Assembly: GCA_036583965.1 (NCBI GenBank)
Contig: JAZBQD010000015.1
Span: forward strand, 22,845,310 to 22,909,309
Length of the DNA stretch: 64,000 bases
Reading direction: 5' to 3'
Origin: Prunella strophiata
Taxonomy: Eukaryota; Chordata; Aves; Passeriformes; Prunellidae
The notes under the pieces are model-generated. The model had not been told where the DNA came from. It ran no database searches and worked only from the letters and a program-made list of their open reading frames with translations. Shown piece by piece: positions 55,101 to 64,000 of the stretch. A program made the position numbers and the translations under genes. Positions within the stretch are counted from its first letter, which is position 1. The number at the start of each line of letters is the position of its first letter.

Positions 55101-56480
55101 TAGTTACGCTGGCCAAACTCATGTTTTTCAGCAGCTGCTGTTTTTTTGATTCTGTAGTTTGGTTTTCAAACAGTACCTAACTGAAAAACAATCTCTTGGC
55201 TTTCATTTCTTCTATGAGTAGCTTCCCAGTAATAAACAGTGTAAGGTAAAAAAGCTGTACTTCAAGCAGTGTGGACCCAGAGTCACATGTGAAATAGTGT
55301 CCTAAAGTTTGCAATGCAGGCATGTTTTTCCTAACCTAAATTACTTGGAGTTCTACCGTACAGTGCTGTAATGGCAACGTGACATTTTTCCCTAGCGCAT
55401 TTTTTTTTTGTATCCAAGTTTCTCATTTTTATGGAGCTGTGACTTTTGCCAGAAAGTAAAGTCAATCATTTCCTAGTGAAAAAATGGTAACAAAAATGGT
55501 TCTCTCTTGTTTTTTCAGATATTTTTTACCTATTCCAGGTATGGGATGCTTCACTGATACTGTATTCAGTAAAGAGAAATCCTGACTTAAGACATTTGTC
55601 TGCAGTGACATGGGTCATGCAAGATATTCTCAGGTGGGAGAATCACGAGTATGTGATGGGAAAGCAAAGAAAATTTACACATGGGGAGCATTTTTGGATT
55701 ACCCTGAGCTTAGAGTAAGTCTGATTTCAATTTTGTTAATACTAAAGTGGGACATTTTCTTGATACTTGTACAGTTGCAAATTCAGTTGGTTGTTAACTG
55801 ATGCCAATTCAGACAATTATTGGAGGGATATTTAGCTTGTGAAATAATTCAACCTGTAATGGACTATGACTTGTTTCCACAGCTGGTGTAGACTGTTCCT
55901 CTTGCTTTTAGTGAACTAAATTTTAGGAGATTAGATTCTCTTCCTAATTTTTATTGTAAAAGGGCTCTTTACATTTTAAAATAGCCCACTGACAACCTCC
56001 TAATAACATTGGTTATTAATGTCTTAGCAGTTTTTGTGATTGATTGGGGTGGGGTTGCTTTAGTTTGCTGTTTGCATGTTTTTATGTCATAGGAAACAGA
56101 AAAGGACTGATTTTCAGCAGTGATGACTTTAAACCTGAAGTTTAGTGACCTGAAGTTCATCCTGGACAAAATACTAATATTTGTTTTTCTCAAATTCTTT
56201 CAAAATCCAGTATTAGAATTGTGCATACATAGAGTTGCAGTGTTATAAAGTTACCCCAATCCCCTGTAGGAAAGAAGCTGCCATCCTAGGCTACAGCTGG
56301 GGAAAGGGTCAAGAATGGGCCTAGCTACAGCTTTGCATGGATTGGAGAAGGCTGGAGAAGGACCTGCCTTTCAGAGGATATTGCTGTGAGGAAAATTTGG
56401 GAAATTGCTATGTTGAAGAGCCAGGATGGTCAAGGCAGAGGAGGCTGCTGTTTACCTGCCATGATGAGAAAGGAAATATT
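52191..56480. other. Intergenic stretch, no gene seen
   Basis: AT-rich DNA with a 26-base tandem duplication at 52772-52823, T runs near 54568-54588 and an exon-like plus-strand segment at 55606-55714. No recognised gene. Confidence 0.55.
52772..52823. repeat. 26-base tandem duplication
   Basis: The unit starts TCCTATGGTTATATAAAA and ends near ATTAA. Two copies differ at one base (TACATTAA against TATATTAA). Confidence 0.95.
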
Positions 56481-56770
56481 ACAGAATCACAGAACCTATT
56501 CAGGTTGGAAAAGACCACTGAGATTGAGTCAAACCTTTGACTGATCTCCACCTTGTAAATTAAACCACTAGCACTAAGTGCCTACATCCAGTCGTTTCTT
56601 GAGCACTTCCAGGGATAGGTGCCACCACCACTTCCCTGGGCAGCCTGCTCCAATGTTTAACAATCCATTCCACAAAGAAACTTCTCCCTAATGTCCAGCC
56701 TAAACCTCCCCTGGCCACAGCTTGAGGCTGTCTCCTCTTACCTTGTTGCTAGTTGCCTGGGAGACGACTT
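56481..56770 (-). mobile_element. CR1 LINE fragment, 3' end
   Basis: Begins ACAGAATCACAGAACC followed by GGTTGGAAAAGACC, the reverse complement of the avian CR1 3' end, so the element lies on the minus strand with its tail at the left. It continues through the usual motifs (CACTTCCAGGGATAGGTG, CCACTTCCCTGGGCAGCC, CTAATGTCCAGCCTAAACCT). 5' truncated, no coding part, moderately diverged. Confidence 0.92.
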
Positions 56771-58564
56771 CACAGGAGAGTGATTCCTCTTGAGAGGACA
56801 GACAGGTCTGCCTCAACTGTCCTGACTCAGCACATTCAGAACAAAACATGACCAAGTGCAGAAAGAGGCATTTGTAATGCTTGCTCCAGATCACAAAATA
56901 AACAGAGGGAATGTGCAGCTGGCCTGGTAACAGCCACAGAGCCTAAGCCTTTGCTCTTCATTTGGCACAAAGAGCTGCACTGCCTGCATAGGAATTAAAC
57001 ATTTTCTTTTCACCAGACCTCTTTGCCACATTCTGTAACACCAGTGATATGATACTACAGCTGATCTGAAAAGTGGACAGAACCTGTAAAGATTTTACAT
57101 TAAGAAAACAGCCAGTATGCTCCCAAGTTAGTACATACTGATTCTTTTTGGTTTGTATCACCTTGATTATTCCACCTCTAGTAATACAGAAAGCAGGATC
57201 CTGAGCTGAACAAATTCAAAGAGAAATGTCTTACTCAGGAATAAAAAACTGCAGATTAACCAAGATCTGTATCACAAACCAACTTCAAACATGTAAAGCA
57301 AAATCACCAAATTAAGAACTTAATGTCAGGTTCCTAAGATTTCTGCCATGCTGACAGTTTGTGATAAAAAAAGCCACAAATCTTGTTCACAGAAATTCAT
57401 TACTGTAGCATTTTACACAAAAATACAGGATGTTCTTATACAGCCAAGTATCAGGGGTGATTAGCCCTGATTTAAGAAAAAAAAATCTCTAGGAAAAGCA
57501 GCTATTTACCAGAACAAGGATGAGGGCAGAACAAACTACCAGATTTGTGCAATTGAATCAAGCTGAATGTTAGGAAGCATTATTATAAAACAAATTAAAC
57601 AGAAATACTTACCTTGATCCTAAGAGATGCTGAGTACAAAGCTACTAGTAATTTCCCACAAAAAAACCCAGACCAGTATCTTTAGAGAAAGAGAAGACTA
57701 AAAATTACCTGAAAATTACCCTTCAGGGATGTTTTCACAGGACCAAAGAAAAGGAATTCAGGGAAGCCATGTAGGCATATGTCCTGAGAGATGCGCTGAA
57801 TGCTAAACAAAGGGGCAATCAAACCCACATTGCAATGACAGCAACAACAGAGACAAGGCCAGGAGGAAGATAGAGCCAAACCAAGAGCAGAGTGAAAACA
57901 CCAGAGATACATGTATTTTGTTTTATCCATGCTAATCCATACAGATTAATGTATGGGCTCTCTTTCTTGGTTGCAAAGCTATCCTCCCACTACCTCTAGT
58001 CACTTCAATGCTCAATCTCAACACACAGTTAAATAATTTCTGCTAAAGCTTTTCCTGACAGTTTTCTTGCATTCATATATACATGCTCATTCTTCCAACT
58101 TTGAAGCATCACCACTACTTGCAGGAAGCCTGCTCCTTGCACTAAATAGAACTACTTAGCTGATTTATAGGGCATTTACTGTAACTGCTTCTGGGCACAA
58201 ACAAAGCAGTCTTTTTTCTATTTCCTTTCCTCAGCAAAGAATCAGGACTGTCAGAAGTATCCATTAGCACAGTGTTTGTCCAAGAATTCTGTCATACTGC
58301 TGTTATTACAGGAAAGACAAGAAAAGCAATTTCAGACAAGAACATATGACTTGGCAGACAAGTGAAAAAGAGATATCAGCCTAATATTCCAAGAAGAAAC
58401 TTAGCTACTGCCAGCAAGCTGACAGCTACAATTCATGTGCATCTGCTGTTTCCCTGGAACTGCATTTTGCAGAAGTGTGAAGTCAGACACTTCACAATTC
58501 TAGCAAGTTAAGACATTAAAGAAAAAAACTCGTCACTCTGAATCCATATTAAAATAACCACACT
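56771..58564. other. Intergenic stretch or NDUFAF6 3' UTR
   Basis: Sequence just downstream of the NDUFAF6 stop on the minus strand. Part may be 3' UTR; no clear AATAAA on the minus strand was found. No other gene is seen. Confidence 0.5.
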
Positions 58565-58569
58565 TTAAT
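58564..58569 (-). terminator. NDUFAF6: ATTAAA overlapping the NDUFAF6 stop codon, candidate poly(A) signal
   Basis: The last codons read TAT TAA AG on the minus strand and so contain ATTAAA, the commonest variant poly(A) signal. GTGTGGTT and T-rich sequence follow. I find no AATAAA on the minus strand in the next kilobase. If used, the 3' UTR would be very short. A longer UTR ending with a weaker signal is equally possible. Confidence 0.3.
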
Positions 58570-58693
58570 ATGTTTTTTTCCAAGATCTAATATACAAGTA
58601 CAATGGTAATAATGTACTCTTCTTTTGTAAGCTTGGATGAAATATATTGAAGTCCACTTTCCTCATGTTATATAAATAATCATCTAAAGCAAC
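58565..58693 (-). CDS. NDUFAF6: NDUFAF6, last coding exon
   Basis: NDUFAF6 is a mitochondrial assembly factor for respiratory complex I, of the squalene/phytoene synthase fold family. This exon encodes the C-terminal 42 residues, beginning [20 protein letters not shown] and ending [22 protein letters not shown], then the stop TAA at 58565-58567. Human NDUFAF6 ends in the same way ([18 protein letters not shown], then SW-KTY). The acceptor is TTTTCTAG with AG at 58695-58694 after a strong pyrimidine tract. Phase 0 agrees with the previous exon. No break is seen. The residues shared with human leave little doubt. Confidence 0.97.
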   Translation of the reverse strand, partial: VALDDYLYNMRKVDFNIFHPSLQKKSTLLPLYLYIRSWKKTY

Positions 58694-59174
58694 CTAGAAA
58701 AGAAGAAAAAAGCTTAATACACATGGTACACATAAGTAATTAGGCATTAAGTTTAAAAAGCAACATGCGAAACTGAATGAGAAACTGCAAAAAAGGCAGT
58801 TTGCTTGTGCTATTAAATGGTAGTGTAATCATCACATTCCAAACATAGGAAAAAGTGAAGTTTTGTGAAGAGAAGCATTATCTTTTAGTAGATCAAACAC
58901 CAAATTATGAAAATAGACAGGATTTGGGGCTCTTGCATTAGAACAGCAGTCTATGAATAAATGTAGTTAAAAGAGAAGGATTAGAAGTGTTGATCAAGTG
59001 GTGTAAGGTTCTACAATCAGGCACACATTGTGATTTCTATGAGTTTTAGGCATTACATCCTCTCAAAGTAAGACATGTGAAGTGGTAGTTCATGCTTAAT
59101 TTTGCTTAACTCTTCACAAATGTATCAGCCCAGTAATAAGTCCATCACTTAAAGAGTGCATATATCACACCCAC

Positions 59175-59231
59175 CGTACAGAAAAAAGCAGGATACGCCT
59201 TCACAGGAACTTTCTTACTGAAAGATCTAGC
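59175..59231 (-). CDS. NDUFAF6: NDUFAF6, penultimate coding exon (57 bases)
   Basis: A short exon of 19 codons, ARSFSKKVPVKAYPAFFCT, matching the family segment ARSF-K-VPVKA-PAF in length and position. The acceptor is ACTTTTAG with AG at 59233-59232, and the donor is ACG then GTGGGT with GT at 59174-59173. Both borders are phase 0, so it joins in frame to the exons on either side. The downstream intron is only 481 bases. Confidence 0.95.
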
Positions 59232-61651
59232 CTAAAAGTAAATGGGGTAAGGTGGGAGGGAAAAACAAAACACAAAAAAAAAGTACTCATCAGAAGAATT
59301 TAAGATTTCTGATTAAACATCAAGTACTATATATAATGCTTAGAGGCAACACACTGTATTACCAGCGTTATCCCTTTTTATTTTGACATCCTGAAACTGT
59401 AACATTTCATTGCACGAAAGCTGAAAGCTGTGTACAAAAGTAGTTACACAAAAGTATGTAACACTTGGAGAGGCTTGCAGAAATACTTACATGATTTGAC
59501 AGACCTCAAGACTACATACTGTAAACCAAGGTAAATTAGCATGCTTTGTTCCAACAAAGTCCCAAGTTGGGACTGGTTTAGTAAATACAGTTTAATCTTT
59601 TTTTTCCTCTCCTCAATAGACAGAAATTGTGGAAGACCAGAAATGCATTTTCCTGAGTGCAGCTTTTTGGTTCAACATTGCCTTCAGTCCCAGGAGTCCA
59701 GTTGTAAATGCTTTGGTTATGTATCTGGGACATCAAAATTATCTCAGTTCCTTAGTATCTACATATAAAAATCTACAGCACAGCTGCATCAAATCTGCAA
59801 TTTAAACTCATATTCAAGTCAGTACATCTAACAGAGCTGAACAAGTCTTCCTGTAATGCCTGTTTATAAAAACAAAATTCATTCTTGTTTTGCCTTTTCT
59901 TGCAGGCTAAAACAAACTAACTCTCTATAAATACTGATAAGAATGTGTGAGTTTGTGAAGTTTAGTTTTTCACAGACCTTTCCAGACAACTGAGAAAATG
60001 AGCCTGAAACTTTAGGAGGAAAAGATTATCAATCTTTTCAGAAGACAATTTATTTTAAAGTTTTGAGATATAAGAACACCTGTGTGTTTGTGTATATCTA
60101 TTTCTAAAATAGAAAAATGTTCTTCCCTGATCTAATGCTCTGCCTTTCTATTATTAATTCCAAGATGAAAAATAAAGTAGTTTTGTTTGATCTTCTCAAC
60201 CCAGAATGGGTCACATGTCATTCAGAAAGCATTTTATCTCCCTTGATAAACTGAGTCCCATAATGATGTAGCACAACAGAGACAAATGCAAAAAGCCAAA
60301 AGGGAGACCCTTTTTCACAAGAGGAATTGGGATGGGTTGCTGAAGAGAAAGAGGAAGAATGTGTAAATGTATTTTAGGCTTTCAAAGGGAACACTGGGGG
60401 ACTGACAGAGCATTTTGTTATATGCTTTTATGCTGATAAAAGACAATTCCTAAGGAAAACGGCAATCTTCATTATCATATTTTGCCACCTGCTGGTCAGC
60501 AGCTGCAGTGTCAGGAAGACCTGACCATACTCCAGAAACTTTCTTCTCAAGATTAAGGGCCACACTACTACAATATGCTTCATGTAACATGGCTGAGACT
60601 CCATTCAGCATTTCAGATTTAGGTGTCTTCTGGCTGTGAAATGGGGGTGGTAATTGTTACCCTCATCCTCTAAAATACACGGTTTGTGTAACAAATGCTG
60701 AGATAGCTGAAACCTCTCTGCAGGTTTGAACTTTACCCTACCCTGTAATCCCAACTAAAACAAAGGGTAAGTGGTTGCTGAAGACCCTCAGGCAAAACAA
60801 AATGGTGATTTTATACAGCAGAACAGATGCATTTAAAGGCACCAGCCCATTAGATTCACTGAGGTCCTAAAAACACCCAGCAAATGCTGCCAGCAAAAAC
60901 CCATTTCATCCATTAGGCAGAAAGTATCCTTGTCCCTGCATTAACAGAGACCATCTGATTATGAAGGAGGCCAATACTGTGTTACTGCTGCCAGTTATGG
61001 CCAGTTCAAGTGGTTTGAACACTCTACAGTTCCTGCACTGTCAACAATTCACTGATGATGGGAGACTAGAAGCAAGTATTCAGAGAGAAATTTGTTTAAA
61101 ATTTTAATTAAGGTGATATAACCCACCCATTAAAAAACATACAAAGCAGAAAGAAAATGGGAGGAGTGCCAGGATCAACATTCAGTTGAATAAAATGCTA
61201 ATGCTGCCCTAATCTGGTTTCTTTGTATTTATACTTTTCTCTTAGTCTCCAATTACATGATCCCAGTGCATACTTTCCACAGGACACTCCCAGTGCATAC
61301 CATGGGCAGGGCTCTAGGAATGAAGTGGGAAGAAAGGAGGCCTGTTCTCTTCAGAAGATGGCAGGCTCATGTTGGGAACCAGGGGACCAATGCACTATGA
61401 ATTATCGAATTACTTGGAAGGTTCTGAAGAACCAAATTCTCTTCCTGCTTTCTGCCCCAAAGTTTCCATACAATACCAGCAACCAAATTTAAATATGTGG
61501 ACCATAAAGGCACATTACTCATTTTCCATGCCTCCCATCCCTTATATGAGGCATTTCAGGCCATGCACTTGGCATTTTTTTATACCAAAACTACAACCGA
61601 AGGCAATGGGTTTTATATAGTGTACATTATGGGTTGAAGGGTGGAGAATAG

Positions 61652-61684
61652 AAAAAAAAAAAAAAAAAAAAAGAAAAAAAAAAT
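61652..61684. repeat. A-rich run
   Basis: Twenty-one A, one G, then more A, in the large NDUFAF6 intron. Confidence 0.95.
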
Positions 61685-61877
61685 CAAAATATTTCAGCTT
61701 GAACAATGATAATTGACAGTTTTGATGTTGTACTTTGTCTCTGTTCCCTGCTTCTAAATGGAATAAACAGCTTTCTTGGGCATGTGACCACAAAAACTGA
61801 GACACCAGGTTAAACAACATGAACAGGAATGCCTTAAATGTTAATTAGTGTATGAAAAATAAAGCTGAAGGGTACAA

Positions 61878-62202
61878 GAATCATATAATGGTTTGGGTTG
61901 AAAGGGATCATATGGTTCCAACCCTCCTGCCATGGGCAGGGACTCTTGCCACTAGACCAGGCTGCTCAAATCCCCATCCAACCTGCCCTTGGACACTTCC
62001 AGGGACAGAGCATTCACAGCTTCTCTGGGCAACCTGTGACAGTGTCTCACCACCCCCACAGCACAGAATTTCTTCCTAATATCCAATCTAAACCTGTTCT
62101 CTTTCAGTTTAAAGCCATTTCCTCTTGTCCTTAATGCCCTTGTAAAAAGTCCCTCTCTGGCTTTCTTGTAGGCTCCCTTTAGGTACTGGAAGGCTGTTAT
62201 AA
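61878..62202 (-). mobile_element. CR1 LINE fragment in NDUFAF6 intron
   Basis: Starts AGAATCATATAATGG then GGTTGAAAGGGATCAT, and runs through GGACACTTCCAGGGACAGAG, CTTCTCTGGGCAACCTGTG and the TTCCTCTTGTCCT segment, all typical of the CR1 3' region in reverse. It is in the same strand sense as NDUFAF6. 5' truncated. Confidence 0.92.
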
Positions 62203-63211
62203 CATATACACAATATTAACATAAAACAAAAACATTTATCAGCTCAGTAGGCACCGAATGAACAAACCAGGGATGCCACATTTGACTTTCAAGAAAGATA
62301 AAGGACTCTCCAATTTCGATTGCATAAGATACTGTGATCAGAGAGAATGCTGTAATTGAGCATTATATTAATGCTGCAAATGCAGAGATAAATCTGGCAT
62401 TTCTTTACTCTGAAGTGGTATCTTTTCAGACTACCTTGACTGGAACCACTGGGTGCAATACTCAGTGTACATGCACTTGCAGATGTAAGAAACCCTTTGT
62501 AGCACTTTGTTTTCCAGCTAAAGGAAGACAAAGCATTGCTAATAAAATATTCTTTTGCTTTTGTACTGTGCACTAGGCAAGCATCTCATAATGTAGCTAG
62601 AATAAAAGCTTGAAAGAAAAAATAGAGTAGGACTCTACAGTTCTTCAGGGCCCATCATCCACTGTTCAACCAAAGACTTTCCTAATTGACTTGGCTGCAT
62701 GCCAGAAAAGAAATAAACAGAAAGCACCTTTCTCAACATAGCTTTGGGCATGGCTGGTCATGTCAGGGAATGAATCCCCCTCCCACACACACTAACCAGC
62801 AGCTAAAGGCAATATGCTCTGTTTTCCTGGCAGCCATTCCACTGTGAAATACCATATGAAGATGTTTTTTCTATGGTGCTCATCCCATGCTGGCACATAG
62901 CTGCATTTATAAAAGTCTACCTGAAGTTTCTCTTCCAGTAATAATTCTTTTAGGCAGCATTTATGTATATGAAACTGGACCTGGCTGTGAGTAAACTGTC
63001 TCCTGTACATAAAGATAATATTCATACAGAAGTAGTTGTAATATTTGAATCTTTAATGTGGTGAGATTTTTTTTAATGTAAATTCTCAAAATAAAAAAGG
63101 GCACAATACTTGAAATTAAGTATGCAGCTTTAAGTCTTCTAACAACAAATGTTTTGTGAAGACTAGTATCACTTATGTTTATTTAGATAAATAAAAGGAA
63201 AGGAATCTCAC

Positions 63212-63313
63212 ATGTTCTAGATGAATATGGGCCTGGCTGGCGATGTCATAAATTACATCTCTCACATTTTTCTCTTGCTTGCCTCTTATGAAATCCTCTT
63301 GTGAAACTCCATG
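63212..63313 (-). CDS. NDUFAF6: NDUFAF6, third-from-last coding exon
   Basis: Encodes 34 residues beginning [20 protein letters not shown] and containing [14 protein letters not shown], which closely follows the human protein ([26 protein letters not shown]). The acceptor is TATGTCTAG with AG at 63315-63314, and the donor is CAT then GTGAGA with GT at 63211-63210. Phase is 0 at both ends. The next upstream exon (around the family motif FLPMDIC) is not in the remaining 0.7 kb, so the gene runs off the right edge. The conserved order NDUFAF6 then PLEKHF2 on one strand matches the human locus. Confidence 0.97.
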
Positions 63314-64000
63314 CTAGACATAGGAAGGAAAACCAAAATCAAAAAAGAGAAAAAACCCTCTAAAAATATCAAGTTTCCATTTTTGCTTCTCAAAAACTTG
63401 TCCCAGCAATGAAGCTAAGGACTAAAGACTAAAACGGCCTAAGTGTTCTACCACTGCTCTCTCATTTTTTAATTACCTTTCTTTTGGTCACTCACTTGGA
63501 AAAAAAAAAAAAATCAAGAAAACAAAGAGAACACTTGGTAAAGACTCTCTGCACAAGTTTGTTTCCTAAAATTTTCTGGTCAGTAAGATAGCAAAGTCAG
63601 ATTTCAAAGTTTGGGAGATTTAGATCAGTTTAGATAGACAATATTTAAAGCCATAATCCAAGAATCAATATTAAGCAGAAGAAAGCCAGTAACAGCTACC
63701 ACAGAAGCCATGCTGGCTTTTGTATCTTGGGATTGGTGTGCACATCCCAGGCTCACAAAAATCCAACCAACCAACCATCAAACAAAGCCATTTCCAAAAA
63801 CCAACCAAACAACCCCAGAACCACCAGAAAAGAGCCTTTCCAAACCCCAAAAAGTCAACTCCAAACTTACTCTTTGACTATAGTGACCAATCTGAAGACA
63901 GAATATGGCATATTCAGAATTGCACCAGTTGCCCACTCCTCTCAACAAGCACTCTGTGAGAGCTGTATGAAGGTGGGCAGAAAGGCTTCACAGGAGGTAC
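63314..64000 (-). other. NDUFAF6: NDUFAF6 intron, cut by window edge
   Basis: Upstream intron sequence continuing past the right edge. No exon is recognised. An imperfect CCAAC-rich stretch lies near 63765-63815. Confidence 0.7.

Larger units (their letters stand above)
59232..63211 (-). other. NDUFAF6: NDUFAF6 intron (3,980 bases)
   Basis: Intron between the 34-codon and 19-codon exons. It contains a CR1 fragment at 61.9-62.2 kb and an A-rich run at 61652-61684. No further NDUFAF6 exon is needed to join the two exons in frame, and I see no other gene in it. Confidence 0.85.

Noticed and set aside
59493..59520. Minus-strand 28-base segment between TTTACAG and GTAAGT
   Set aside because: Good splice-like ends, but its length is not a multiple of three and NDUFAF6 joins in frame without it.
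62792..63025. Minus-strand frame with SQVQFHIHK and LQVDFYK, faintly like the NDUFAF6 C-terminus
   Set aside because: The true exons are at 59175-59231 and 58565-58693 with correct phase and strong identity; this one lacks suitable borders.

Overview
The window looks like a piece of a bird chromosome (a sauropsid at the least). The evidence is several CR1-type LINE fragments with the usual avian 3' end, AT-rich intergenic DNA, intron-containing vertebrate genes, and two neighbouring genes, NDUFAF6 and PLEKHF2, that also lie next to each other on human chromosome 8q22. Both are on the minus strand here, NDUFAF6 upstream (right) and PLEKHF2 downstream (left), in the same head-to-tail order as in human. 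Species cannot be named from the sequence.

Layout. 1-25 kb: intergenic DNA downstream of PLEKHF2, with simple repeats, a CR1 copy at 9.3 kb, a longer CR1 copy at 19.4-20.0 kb, a CR1 remnant at 16.8 kb and two tandem kappaB-like palindromes at 6.1 kb. 25.2-27.1 kb: probable PLEKHF2 3' UTR. 27.10-27.86 kb: PLEKHF2 exon 2 with the whole protein-coding sequence. 27.9-45.0 kb: its long intron. 44.4-45.2 kb: a CpG island that carries the promoter and a probable noncoding first exon. 45.2-58.5 kb: intergenic DNA holding an intron-containing relic of an ATAD2-type AAA+ gene on the plus strand (48.96-50.10 kb), some coding-like but unidentified minus-strand sequence (50.9-52.1 kb) and a CR1 copy. 58.56-63.31 kb: the last three coding exons of NDUFAF6. 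The rest of NDUFAF6 lies beyond the right edge.

Main points. The PLEKHF2 coding exon is very well preserved but, as given, contains two separate one-base insertions that break the FYVE zinc finger and then the acidic tail. Removing both gives exactly the 249-codon length of the family, so a base-level assembly error is the first suspect and recent gene damage the second. The first-exon region has a perfect TISU/YY1 element in PLEKHF2 orientation whose ATG would start an upstream reading frame overlapping the PLEKHF2 start. The ATAD2-like relic keeps exon borders, so it arose by DNA duplication and not by retrotransposition.

The two genes have unrelated roles: PLEKHF2 (phafin-2) is an endosomal phosphoinositide-binding protein, and NDUFAF6 is a mitochondrial complex I assembly factor. 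Nothing here suggests they act together. All calls are from reading the sequence and from remembered family features; no database search was run.
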